64,000 bases of DNA from Oleiharenicola sp. (GTDB lineage Bacteria > Verrucomicrobiota > Verrucomicrobiia > Opitutales > Opitutaceae): positions 1 through 64,000 of the forward strand of contig JANYDW010000042.1 of the NCBI GenBank assembly GCA_025363455.1, written 5' to 3'. Both the position numbers and the translations under genes were made by a program. The first letter of the stretch is position 1; the number at the start of each line of letters is the position of its first letter. The notes below the pieces were generated by a model. The model searched no databases. It worked only from the letters and a program-made list of their open reading frames with translations, and had not been told where the DNA came from. Shown in pieces: positions 24,222 to 31,701 of this stretch.

Positions 24222-24988
24222 GTCAACCGGCAGAGGTTAGTTGGGCCGTCGAGCTGGATAATTTCGGCAAGAGCTATCCCGTCGGCTGGACGGGCGGGCG
24301 GCGCCCGGCCGTGCAGGGGTTATCGCTGCGGCTCGCCCCCGGCCAGGTACTCGGTGTGCTCGGTCCGAATGGTTCAGGCAAAAGCACGATGCTGAAGGCG
24401 CTGGCTGGACTTATCACACCGAGTATCGGTCAATGCCGGATCATGGGCCACCCGGCGGGCAGCGTCGAGGCGAGGGCGGTGGTCGGCTACCTGCCCGAGT
24501 CTTCGCGCTTCGCACCACACCAAACGGGTCGCGGATTTCTTCATTATTGTGCGGGATTGAGTTCGCTTCCACCCGGGAAGGTCGCGGCCCGGATTGACGC
24601 CGTGCTTCTCTGGGCCGGACTCGGTGCCGCCGCCGATCGAAAGATGGACACCTATTCAAAGGGTATGCTGCAACGGCTCGGCCTGGCCCAGGCCCTGGTG
24701 CATGAGCCAGCGGTCGTGCTGCTCGACGAGCCCGCGAGCGGGCTTGATCCGGAGGGTCGGCTGGCATTGGCGAAACTGATCCGCGAGCTGGCAGATCAGG
24801 GCCGGGCCGTGGTTTTCAGTTCCCACCTGCTGGCGCAGGCCGGAGAGATCTGCGACCGCATCGCGATTCTCGGCCGGGGACGTCTGCTGGCCGAGGGCAC
24901 CCGGTTCGAACTCCTTGGTTCGACCCGAAGGCCTGTGGTGGAAGCTTCGCCGATCGAAAGCCTCTACTTGGAGAAGCTCCATGGCTGA
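24218..24988 (+). CDS. ABC transporter ATP-binding protein
   Basis: The 256-residue cytoplasmic ATPase has Walker A GPNGSGKST, a stretch YLPESSRFAP at the Q-loop position, signature YSKGMLQRLGLAQAL, Walker B VVLLDEPASGLDP and an SSHLLAQAGEICDR H-loop. It resembles the NosF/CcmA type that pairs with a separate membrane subunit. The start is a TTG at 24218 that overlaps acyP; the next residues (SQPAEVSWAVELDNFG) suit the family. Substrate is unknown. It overlaps the permease gene by 8 bp. Confidence 0.92.
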   Translation: MSQPAEVSWAVELDNFGKSYPVGWTGGRRPAVQGLSLRLAPGQVLGVLGPNGSGKSTMLKALAGLITPSIGQCRIMGHPAGSVEARAVVGYLPESSRFAPHQTGRGFLHYCAGLSSLPPGKVAARIDAVLLWAGLGAAADRKMDTYSKGMLQRLGLAQALVHEPAVVLLDEPASGLDPEGRLALAKLIRELADQGRAVVFSSHLLAQAGEICDRIAILGRGRLLAEGTRFELLGSTRRPVVEASPIESLYLEKLHG

Positions 24989-25769
24989 AGCGCGCAGCAA
25001 TCCGTTTCCAGCATCGCTGCGGCGGGTGAGGCTTATCGCCTCGCAGACCCTGGCTGAGGCCCTGCATCTGCGGCTGGCTTGGTTGCTCGTGCTGGCCGGG
25101 ATAATGCTGGTGTTGATGGCGCAGTGGCTGCGGGATTTCAATTTTGGTGCGAGCGAACTGAAATTCCTGGGCGATTTCGGTCTCGGGGCGATCGGCTTGA
25201 TGGGCACGGCCCTGGCAGCGCTGGCCATGGCGCACCTGTTTTTCAGCGACCTCATGGGGGCCACGGCCGGTTGCGTGCTGACGCGGCCGGTGCGACGCTG
25301 GGAATATCTGGGCGGCAAGCTGGCCGGTGTGATGGCCTTGCTGGCCCTGTATGTTGGCTCGCTGGGTCTCGTGCTCGCCTGCTTGATTACGATGCGGGAG
25401 GCGCAGTTGGGGGCGGCATTCCAGCCATTGCCGGAATACCTGCAGGCCTGCGGCTTGCTCTGGCTCAAGCTCACCCTGGTGTCCGCGATGACGCTGCTGG
25501 TGTGCAGCTACGCCAGCTCGGCGCTGTTTGCCAGTTCCGCGGGTCTGCTGCTCGCCGTGGTCGCGCATTTACGGCCATTCACTCAAGCCAGCGGCTGGCT
25601 GTCATGGCTGCGGTTGTGGCCGAACCTGGCGTTATTCGACCCGCAGTCACTGCCCGCGGGCGATAACCTGACGGTTTTGGGTCTGCTCGGCTTGGTCGGC
25701 TATTGGGCGGTATTCATTCTGCTGCTCGGTGGTCTCGCTTCCTATGTTTTCAAGCATCGGGAGATCTAG
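24981..25769 (+). CDS. ABC transporter membrane subunit (NosY-like)
   Basis: The 262-residue polytopic protein has six predicted membrane segments, a soluble region with TRPVRRWEYLGGKLAGVMA between segments, and a C-terminal YVFKHREI tail. This is the ABC-2/NosY arrangement, the partner of the ATPase immediately upstream. ATG at 24981 lies inside the end of the ATPase gene. Substrate unknown; a role in maturation or membrane stress is plausible given the neighbours acyP and menA. Confidence 0.85.
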   Translation: MAEARSNPFPASLRRVRLIASQTLAEALHLRLAWLLVLAGIMLVLMAQWLRDFNFGASELKFLGDFGLGAIGLMGTALAALAMAHLFFSDLMGATAGCVLTRPVRRWEYLGGKLAGVMALLALYVGSLGLVLACLITMREAQLGAAFQPLPEYLQACGLLWLKLTLVSAMTLLVCSYASSALFASSAGLLLAVVAHLRPFTQASGWLSWLRLWPNLALFDPQSLPAGDNLTVLGLLGLVGYWAVFILLLGGLASYVFKHREI

Positions 25770-26469
25770 GCTGGCGCGATGGGTTCTGCCGCCCGCTTTC
25801 CTGCTGGCGTCGGTGGGCGCGCTCAGATGTTGGGAAGTACGCTTGCAGCCCGCCGCCGTTGTTCCGTCGGCCGCCCTGGCTGGCAGCGGTGGGACGCTGG
25901 CCGCGCTCGGCGGGATGCGGACAGTGGTGGCCGGTGGCTTTTGGTTGCGCGCCCGGCTGGCGTGGGAGCGGTGCGATGCGGCGGAGACCATGGCAATGCT
26001 GCATCTCACCGTCGCGGCGGACGAACGGCCGCTAACTTTCTGGCTCAACGGGGCGCGGATGATCGCCTATGACCTGCCCGCGTGGCAGCCGGACGGAGTA
26101 CCACGGGCGGTTTACCAGCGCAGGAAAACCGCGCTGACCCTGGCCGCCATCACCTTTCTCGAACGGGGCCTGGGCGCGCACGGACCATCGGCCGACTTAT
26201 ACATCGAGATGGCCAACATCCGCCTGCGGGCCCTCGGGGACCGGGAGGAAGCGGCAAGGTTGTTCCGGCTGGCGGCGGAGCAGCCGGTGGCCCCCTATTA
26301 CGCGGCGCGGATTCATGCCGAGCTGTTGCGCGAGCTGGGACATCCGGCTGAGGCGCTGGCGTGGTTGCGCCATATCCTGCCCAGCCTGCCCGGGGACGAT
26401 CCCGCCGCACAACGCGCGGTCGTGTTGGCGCGAATCAAGGGGCTTGAACAGGAAGTGCATGGAAAGTAG
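25744..26469 (+). CDS. Hypothetical membrane-anchored protein
   Basis: The 241-residue protein has one N-terminal membrane segment (WVLPPAFLLASVGALRC) after a short basic cap, then a mainly helical body with TPR-like stretches (REEAARLFRLAAEQPV, AELLRELGHPAEALAWLRHI). I choose ATG 25744; a GTG at 25729 would also be in frame. It overlaps the permease gene and precedes menA by 12 nt. It may be an accessory part of the transporter; no family is named with confidence. Confidence 0.75.
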   Translation: MFSSIGRSRLARWVLPPAFLLASVGALRCWEVRLQPAAVVPSAALAGSGGTLAALGGMRTVVAGGFWLRARLAWERCDAAETMAMLHLTVAADERPLTFWLNGARMIAYDLPAWQPDGVPRAVYQRRKTALTLAAITFLERGLGAHGPSADLYIEMANIRLRALGDREEAARLFRLAAEQPVAPYYAARIHAELLRELGHPAEALAWLRHILPSLPGDDPAAQRAVVLARIKGLEQEVHGK

Positions 26470-26481
26470 GACTTCGGCCTG

Positions 26482-27372
26482 ATGCCGAATCCAACCGCAT
26501 GGCGCCACTGGCTTGAAGCCGCGCGCCCCAAAACCCTGCCGGCTGCGGTCATTCCGGTCATGGTCGGCACAGCGCTGGCGGCGGCGCATCACTCGGCCAA
26601 CTACGGCAGCGCGGCCATCTGCCTGGTGTTTTCCCTGCTCGTGCAGATTGGGACCAATTTTGCCAACGACTACTTCGACTTTGTGAAGGGAGCCGACACG
26701 CCGACGCGGGTCGGGCCACGTCGGGCCGTAGCGGCTGGGCTGATTGCACCTGGCCGGATGCTCACCGCAACCTGGCTGGTGCTGGCGGTGGCCTTTGTCG
26801 TGGGTCTGCTCTTGGTGCGTCAGGGCGGCTGGATGCTCCTGCCCATCGGCATGGTGAGCATCCTTTGTGCGATCGCCTACACTGGCGGGCCGTTTCCGCT
26901 CGGTTACAACGGGCTCGGCGACCTGTTTGTCTTCATTTTCTTCGGCTTGGTGGCGGTGTGTACGACGTTCTACGTGCAGGTCGGCGTGGTGACGCCCGAC
27001 GTGACTTCCTGCGCGGCGGCAGTCGGGCTGCTGGCGGCGAATATTTTGGTGGCGAATAACTATCGCGACGCAGAGACCGACGCCCGAGCCGGCAAGAAGA
27101 CGCTCGTCGTCCGCCTTGGCCGGAGGTTTGCGGTGTGGCAATACGGGTTGTCCGCTTTGGTCGCCCTCTTGTGTCCGCCGGCGCTCATGCTGATCGGCTA
27201 CCGGTGGCCGGTGCTCCTTCCACTTATGCTGGTGCCATGGGCGTTCCGGCTAACTCACCGGTTGGGCTTCTCCCTCGAGCCGGCGGAACAGATCGCGATT
27301 CTCGGCGACACCGCGAAGTTTCTCGCGGTGTTTGGCCTTTTGCTGAGCGCCGGCGTGGTGTGGGGGAGGTAG
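26482..27372 (+). CDS. menA: 1,4-dihydroxy-2-naphthoate polyprenyltransferase
   Basis: MenA attaches the prenyl chain to DHNA in menaquinone synthesis, in the inner membrane. The 296-residue product has the two Asp-rich motifs typical of UbiA prenyltransferases: NFANDYFDFVKGAD (about 60-73) and NNYRDAETDARAGKKTL (about 193-209). Hydrophobic helices span the rest. The stop TAG is contributed by the repeat that starts at 27369. No other men genes are in the window. It is the last gene of the acyP-ABC operon. Confidence 0.92.
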   Translation: MPNPTAWRHWLEAARPKTLPAAVIPVMVGTALAAAHHSANYGSAAICLVFSLLVQIGTNFANDYFDFVKGADTPTRVGPRRAVAAGLIAPGRMLTATWLVLAVAFVVGLLLVRQGGWMLLPIGMVSILCAIAYTGGPFPLGYNGLGDLFVFIFFGLVAVCTTFYVQVGVVTPDVTSCAAAVGLLAANILVANNYRDAETDARAGKKTLVVRLGRRFAVWQYGLSALVALLCPPALMLIGYRWPVLLPLMLVPWAFRLTHRLGFSLEPAEQIAILGDTAKFLAVFGLLLSAGVVWGR

Positions 27373-27428
27373 GGGCGATTGCCCCCAATCGCCAGTTCCA
27401 GGGCCGTTGAGGGCAACGGCCCCTACCG
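27369..27428. repeat. Palindrome (GGTAGGGGCG...CGGCCCCTACC)
   Basis: The outer arms GGTAGGGGCG and CGGCCCCTACC flank two inner hairpins. The TAG at 27370-27372 in the left arm is the stop codon of menA. Confidence 0.75.
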
Positions 27429-27457
27429 CCGGGCGGCCCGCCGGACGCGGGCCCTCC

Positions 27458-27487
27458 AAAAAAGAAAACGGCGCTCATAAAGCGCCG
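27458..27487 (-). terminator. Terminator after trxA
   Basis: On the minus strand, stem CGGCGCT/AGCGCCG with loop TTATG is followed by TTTTCTTTTTT. It is 32 nt downstream of the trxA stop. Confidence 0.9.
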
Positions 27488-27518
27488 CGACAGGAAACGG
27501 ACTGAAAACCGGCCGCCT

Positions 27519-27842
27519 TCAGATCTTCCCCGCGAGCTTCGCTTTGAGCGAACCCTTGTCCATCATGCCGACAAAAGTGTCGGCCAGCTGGCCGCCCTTG
27601 AAGAGCAGCATGGTCGGGATGGCGCGGACGCCATACTTGGCGGCGAGGTCGCCATTGTCGTCCACATTGACCTTTGCGATGGTCAGTTTGCCATTTAGCT
27701 CCACGGCCAGCTCCTCAAGGATCGGGGCGATGGCCTTGCAGGGACCGCACCAAGGAGCCCAGAAGTCCACGAGGACGGGCGTCGCCCCGGCGATGCCGGT
27801 GGCGAAATTGGCGGTGTCGAGATGGGCGATTTTTTCGGACAT
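27519..27842 (-). CDS. trxA: Thioredoxin
   Basis: Thioredoxin is the general cytoplasmic dithiol reductant. The 107-residue product has the WCGPCK active site, VDFWAPWCGPCK in context, and IPTMLLFKGG with the cis-Pro. Length is typical. It is monocistronic with a strong terminator. A family B palindrome lies between it and the next gene. Confidence 0.96.
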   Translation of the reverse strand: MSEKIAHLDTANFATGIAGATPVLVDFWAPWCGPCKAIAPILEELAVELNGKLTIAKVNVDDNGDLAAKYGVRAIPTMLLFKGGQLADTFVGMMDKGSLKAKLAGKI

Positions 27843-27890
27843 GGGGATGAGTTAAATTAGCGGTCGGGGAAAGGCAAGCTGAGGACTTTG

Positions 27891-27946
27891 GGTAGGGCGC
27901 GGATTCCGCTCCGCGCCGCGGCGGTGAAGGGACTCACCGCCCTACC
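27891..27946. repeat. Family B 56-bp palindrome, intergenic copy
   Basis: Read on the minus strand, this copy matches the mutL-internal one, with a compensatory change: a C-G pair in the GGCGGC-GAGTCCCTTC hairpin is replaced by T-A. It contributes the TAG stop codon of the hypothetical gene at 27942-28199. Confidence 0.9.
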
Positions 27947-28199
27947 GCGGCGTCGACTGCTGGATGATCTCGGCGAGCTCCTTCGGCTCGACCGCCTGGA
28001 GGGACTTGCGGCGTTTCTTGAGCACCTCGAAGGTCTTGATCACGGTTTCGGTCATGCGCCCGTGAGTTTCCTCCGAGCCGCCGACGATGGTGAACTGCTC
28101 GGCGGCGGTCAGGCGCTTGTGGCCGTGCGCGTCGTCGAGGCCCACTCCGAGGAGGTGGGCGGACTTAGCTTTGCGGCGGCGGCGGGAGACTTTCTTCAT
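27942..28199 (-). CDS. Conserved-looking small basic hypothetical protein
   Basis: The 85-residue product begins MKKVSRRRRKAKSAHLL and continues with HGHKRLTAAEQFTIVGGSEE and a helix ETVIKTFEVLKKRRKSLQAV. Short regular spacing suggests a real gene, but I do not name a function. Its 5' end overlaps scpA by 35 bp on the same strand, so it is expressed with scpA. Its stop is the TAG in the family B repeat. Confidence 0.65.
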   Translation of the reverse strand: MKKVSRRRRKAKSAHLLGVGLDDAHGHKRLTAAEQFTIVGGSEETHGRMTETVIKTFEVLKKRRKSLQAVEPKELAEIIQQSTPR

Positions 28200-28980
28200 T
28201 AGGCGCAGGGACCGTGTTCGGGTCGGCTGGAGTTTCAAGTTCGTTTTCCTCAACAGCCGTGCAGAGAATGTCAGTGAAGGCCTCGTTTTGTTCCAGGCGG
28301 AGCTTGCGGAGGCGCGTCAACTCCAGCACGGCGAGGAAGGTGGCGACGAGGCGGCGAAGGGAGATTTTCTCGGTAAAGAGGGCGGAGAAAACGAAGGACT
28401 TCGCGGTCTTGATTCGTTCCAGCACGTATTCCATCTGGTCGGCGACGGTCACCTGCTCGGCGTGAATCTCGCCGACGACGAGTTTCTCGGCCAGGCGGCG
28501 AAGAACCAGGTTGAAGGAGTTCCAGATCTCAATGCGATCCACATGCTGGAGGGGACGCTCGGACGCGGGCGCGAAGGCCGAGCCGGCGGGGCGGGGGAGC
28601 ATGTTCTGGGCGTCGAGCGACATCTGGCCGAGGTTGCCTGCCGCCTCCTTGAACTTTTTGTATTGGAGGAGCTGGTGGACGAGTTCCCACCGTGGGTCGA
28701 GGTCGTCCTCCTCGGCGTTGGGGTCGACTGCCTGTTGGTGTTTGGGCAGGAGCATCCGGCTTTTGATCTCCATCAAGGTGGCCGCCATCACGAAAAACTC
28801 CCCGGCCACTTCCACCTGAAGTTCTTTCATCGCGTAGATGACCTCGAGATATTGCCGCGTCACCGTCGCGATGGGGATGTCGTAGATGTCGAGTTCGTTC
28901 TTCCGGATGAGGAAGAGGAGGAGATCCAGCGGACCTTCAAAGACGGGGAGTTTGATGCGATAATCGGCTTCGGCAACCAC
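28165..28980 (-). CDS. scpA: Segregation and condensation protein ScpA
   Basis: ScpA is the kleisin that links SMC heads in bacterial condensin. The product has the ScpA N-terminal signature KLPVFEGPLDLLLFLIRKNE near the start, with LDIYDIPIATVTRQYLE following. The C-terminal winged-helix part includes FTEKISLRRLVATFLAVLEL. The frame opens at a TTG at 29028, but a GTG at 28980 (M-V-A-E-A-D-Y) better matches the family start, giving about 271 residues. ScpB is not adjacent. Confidence 0.92.
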   Translation of the reverse strand: MVAEADYRIKLPVFEGPLDLLLFLIRKNELDIYDIPIATVTRQYLEVIYAMKELQVEVAGEFFVMAATLMEIKSRMLLPKHQQAVDPNAEEDDLDPRWELVHQLLQYKKFKEAAGNLGQMSLDAQNMLPRPAGSAFAPASERPLQHVDRIEIWNSFNLVLRRLAEKLVVGEIHAEQVTVADQMEYVLERIKTAKSFVFSALFTEKISLRRLVATFLAVLELTRLRKLRLEQNEAFTDILCTAVEENELETPADPNTVPAPNEESLPPPPQS

Positions 28981-29073
28981 GGGCCGAGTCGAGGGCCCGG
29001 CGGCCCGACCTGCAACCGGAAAAACCAAACTTTCCCCTTGAATCCGGCCGCGCGGATGGGGACGCTAGGGCCG

Positions 29074-29448
29074 ATGTCCTACGCCGCCTATCTGCCTTTC
29101 CTGATCCAGGGCGTGCTGGCCGCCGTGATTACGACGGGGGTCATCGCCTTGAGCCATCTGGTCGGGCAGCGTGCGCTCGGCAGCAAGATCAAGGACGCGG
29201 CTTACGAGTGCGGCATCCTCTCGGACGGCAGCACGCACACGCGCTTCTCGGTCAAATTCTACGTGACGGCGATGCTCTTCATCCTGTTCGACATCGAGGT
29301 GGTCTTTCTCATCCCTTGGACCTTCGTCTACCGCGATTTTCTGGCCAATCACATCGCCATCCTCTCGCCCATGATGTTTTTCCTCGGCGTGCTCGTGCTC
29401 GGGCTTTTCTACGAGGTGAAGAAGGGCGCGCTGGAGTGGGAGAAGTAA
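29074..29448 (+). CDS. nuoA: NADH-quinone oxidoreductase subunit A
   Basis: NuoA is a small membrane subunit of respiratory complex I. The 124-residue product has three membrane segments and the family motifs YECGILSDGSTHTRFSVKFY, AMLFILFDIEVVFLIPW and LFYEVKKGALEW. Usually nuoA starts a long nuo operon; here it is followed by the EIIA-cyclase gene. ATG at 29074 is chosen; a long open extension upstream is not protein-like. Confidence 0.92.
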   Translation: MSYAAYLPFLIQGVLAAVITTGVIALSHLVGQRALGSKIKDAAYECGILSDGSTHTRFSVKFYVTAMLFILFDIEVVFLIPWTFVYRDFLANHIAILSPMMFFLGVLVLGLFYEVKKGALEWEK

Positions 29449-29474
29449 GGCGCTGCGCCGCGGCCCCCTGACCC

Positions 29475-30827
29475 ATGCGGCTCGATAAATACATCTCCCG
29501 CAGTCGCGTCGTTGACTTGGGCAGCGCCGATCTCGAGGGCGCCCTGGTCGAGCTACTCAATCTCACGGTCGACCGATTTTCCGACTTGAACAAGGACGCA
29601 CTCCTCAAGGGCCTGCTCCGGCGCGAGAGCACGATGACGACCTATCTGGGCCTCGGCGTGGCGATGCCGCACGTGCGGGTGAAGATGGACCGGCGCTACA
29701 TCCTCGCTGTCGGGCGCAGCCATTACGGCATCCGATACGACAGCGCAATGGAGAGCGAGCCGGTGCGGCTGGTGCTCATGCTGATCGCCGATGAGAAGAC
29801 GCGCGACTACCTCCAGTTGCTCGCCGCACTCGCTCAGCTGCTCAAGGAGCCTGATTTCGTCGAAAGCCTGGTCAAGGCGCCGGACCTTGATACGCTTTAT
29901 GATCGCCTGTTCGCTGGATTTGGAGGCGTGGCGGCCAAACCACTCCCCGCGGCCCAGACCCGGGTCAACCGCGTGATCCTGCGTGAGGCCGAGAAGATCG
30001 CCATCGGCAGCGGCTGCACCGGCTTGATGGTGTTCGGTGACACGTTTGCGGCTCGGTTCCGGGCCCCCAAATGGGAGGCACAGATCAAGACCATCCTCGT
30101 GACCCGCAACCTGCCCGAGGGCGAAACCGGATCGCGCCGGTTCGACGACACGATCCAAGTCCGCTCATTCTCCAACCAACGGCTGGCCCAGCTGCGCAGC
30201 GCAGTGCTCGTGGGCCTGACGCGCGGGCTGATCACCTTCAAGGACCGGCTCTGCTGCGTCGGGGGCATCGCCGGCACCAACCAGTTTGACTCAATTATCG
30301 TCGTGGACGTGGAGAAGGAATTCCAGTCCTTGCTGACCGGCCACGCCGACCTGCTGCCGCCTGACGTGAAGCCCGAGGTGCTCGAGCGGGTCATTGCCGT
30401 GGCGACCGAACTGGCCGTCGAGGGTCGCGAGGGACGTCCGGTGGGCTGCCTTTTTGTTGTCGGCGACAGCGAAAAATTGGCGAGCCTGACCAAGCCCCTC
30501 GTGCTCAATCCATTTTATGGTTACAAGGAGGAGGACCGGAACATCCTCAATCCGTTCATGGATGAGACCATCAAGGAATTCTCGTCGATCGACGGTGCCT
30601 TCGTCATCCGGGGCGACGGGGTGGTGGAGGCTGCTGGCTCGCTGATTCAGGCCTCCGATTACAATCACGCGCTGCCCAGCGGTCTCGGTTCGCGCCACGC
30701 GGCGGCCGCGGCCATCTCGGTGGCGGCCGACTGCATTGCGCTGGTGGTTTCGTCCAGTACGGGGCAGGTAACGCTTTTCAGGCGTGGCGTAATGATGCCC
30801 CTGACAGAAAGAAAGGTAAGCGCTTAG
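29475..30827 (+). CDS. PTS EIIA domain fused to a DisA-type diadenylate cyclase domain
   Basis: The 450-residue product starts with a PTS EIIA type-2 domain (about 1-150; phospho-acceptor His66 in VAMPHVRV). A central alpha/beta domain (about 165-310, AEKIAIGSGCTGLMVFGD, LVGLTRGLITFKDRLCCVGG) resembles the N-terminal part of archaeal DacZ cyclases. The C-terminal third resembles a DAC domain, with IDGAFVIRGDG (residues 372-382) and GLGSRHAAAAAIS. Cyclic-di-AMP synthases usually show DGA and RHRAA; here the last Arg is Ala. EIIA would sense sugar or nitrogen status. Activity is inferred. It follows nuoA by 26 nt. Confidence 0.78.
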   Translation: MRLDKYISRSRVVDLGSADLEGALVELLNLTVDRFSDLNKDALLKGLLRRESTMTTYLGLGVAMPHVRVKMDRRYILAVGRSHYGIRYDSAMESEPVRLVLMLIADEKTRDYLQLLAALAQLLKEPDFVESLVKAPDLDTLYDRLFAGFGGVAAKPLPAAQTRVNRVILREAEKIAIGSGCTGLMVFGDTFAARFRAPKWEAQIKTILVTRNLPEGETGSRRFDDTIQVRSFSNQRLAQLRSAVLVGLTRGLITFKDRLCCVGGIAGTNQFDSIIVVDVEKEFQSLLTGHADLLPPDVKPEVLERVIAVATELAVEGREGRPVGCLFVVGDSEKLASLTKPLVLNPFYGYKEEDRNILNPFMDETIKEFSSIDGAFVIRGDGVVEAAGSLIQASDYNHALPSGLGSRHAAAAAISVAADCIALVVSSSTGQVTLFRRGVMMPLTERKVSA

Positions 30828-30856
30828 TCCAAGCGTACTTGCTTCAATGAAATAGT

Positions 30857-30911
30857 GTTGGGCTGCCGCTTGTCGTCAGGCCCCGGCACGGCGCCAAGCG
30901 CCGGCCCTACA
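30857..30911. repeat. Family K palindrome, copy 1
   Basis: TTGGGCTGCCGCTTGTCG...CGCCGGCCCTAC resembles the K element at 48150-48214 (GTAGGGCTGCTGCTTGTCGG...CGGCCCTAC). It contains the hairpin GGCGCTTGGCGCC-like core. It precedes the bL33 gene. Confidence 0.6.
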
Positions 30912-30980
30912 AATACAAATTTTAGGTTGCACGTGGTTGGGGCGCGGCTTTGCTCTCGACCCTTACAACCCATTTAAGCC

Positions 30981-31145
30981 ATGCAAGAAACCGTCACACT
31001 GGAATGCACCGAAGCCCGCAAAGAGGGTAAACCGCCCTCCCGCTACCTCACGAAGCGGAATAAGAAGACTGTCACCGAGCGCATTGAGAAAAAGAAGTAC
31101 AACCCCTTCCTCAAGCGCCACACGCTGCACAAGGAGATCAAGTAA
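30981..31145 (+). CDS. rpmG: Ribosomal protein bL33 (zinc-free type)
   Basis: The 54-residue product is bL33: [17 protein letters not shown], then [11 protein letters not shown], and the end [11 protein letters not shown]. Zinc-binding bL33 has paired cysteines (CTEC and CPFC); here only one Cys remains and the others are Ala, Asn and Leu, so it is the C-minus form. Starting ATG at 30981. It is followed by a terminator. Together with bL31 and bL36 this gives three zinc-free proteins in one window. Confidence 0.95.
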   Translation: MQETVTLECTEARKEGKPPSRYLTKRNKKTVTERIEKKKYNPFLKRHTLHKEIK

Positions 31146-31156
31146 GCTTACAGATT

Positions 31157-31180
31157 TGCGGGACTGGTAGTCCTGCCTAT
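31157..31180. repeat. Degenerate family G palindrome
   Basis: TGCGGGACTGGTAGTCCTGC is an imperfect copy of the GCGGGACTGATAGTCCCGC word at 8584 and 35932. Confidence 0.5.
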
Positions 31181-31191
31181 AAGAACTTTGC

Positions 31192-31220
31192 AGGCCGGTT
31201 CCTCGCGGACCGGCCTTTTT
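31192..31220 (+). terminator. Terminator after rpmG
   Basis: GGCCGGT/ACCGGCC stem with an eight-base loop is followed by TTTTT. It is 46 nt downstream of the rpmG stop. Confidence 0.85.
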
Positions 31221-31228
31221 GCTGAGCA

Positions 31229-31291
31229 GGTGGAGCCCGGCCTCTGGACGGGCTTATCGCGAAAGAACGCGTCCAGAGGCCGCGTTCCACT
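31229..31291. repeat. Family F palindrome, copy 1
   Basis: The left arm GTGGAGCCCGGCCTCTGGAC pairs with GTCCAGAGGCCGCGTTCCAC. Other copies are 47456-47532 and 51404-51476; the word CCGGCCTC.GGACG is shared by all three. Confidence 0.85.
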
Positions 31292-31305
31292 CGTGACGAG
31301 ACGGC

Positions 31306-31578
31306 CTACTTCTTAACCTCGACCGAAGCCGGTCCTGGAGGCGTGCCACCGGTCGCGAGCTGGGCCCGTCGGGCCGCCCGCCAACTGTCACGGTGCTTAC
31401 GGATCCAGTCCAGCAAGGCACGTTCGAATCCGATGTCGTAGCCCAGCCGCTCCGATTCGATCCATTTGTGCTTCAGGATCTCCTCCCGTTCCGCGAGAAA
31501 CTCCTGATAGAGACTCGATTGCTTGACGAAGTCTCTGCTATTCCCGGGCTCGCTGGTGTTGGAGTTGAGGGCGGACAT
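31306..31578 (-). CDS. Hypothetical protein with a charged helical core
   Basis: I do not recognise this 90-residue protein. The core is SSLYQEFLAEREEILKHKWI followed by ESERLGYDIGFERALLDWI and RKHRDSWRAA, a regular amphipathic pattern that looks conserved. The tail is Pro/Gly-rich. I prefer the ATG at 31578 (MSALNSNTS); the frame opens at 31617. No signal peptide is seen. It lies between the bL33 terminator and mrp, on the minus strand. Confidence 0.65.
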   Translation of the reverse strand: MSALNSNTSEPGNSRDFVKQSSLYQEFLAEREEILKHKWIESERLGYDIGFERALLDWIRKHRDSWRAARRAQLATGGTPPGPASVEVKK

Positions 31579-31701
31579 TTGATGAGACTCAACGACAATA
31601 ACAAAGGTATCCGACATATCCTGTCGGCAGATGTTGGCCCGGCTGAAGCATCATGTAGATAAAAAGCTAGTGGTGTCGTCTCCGGCGTGTCAATGCGCGT
31701 G

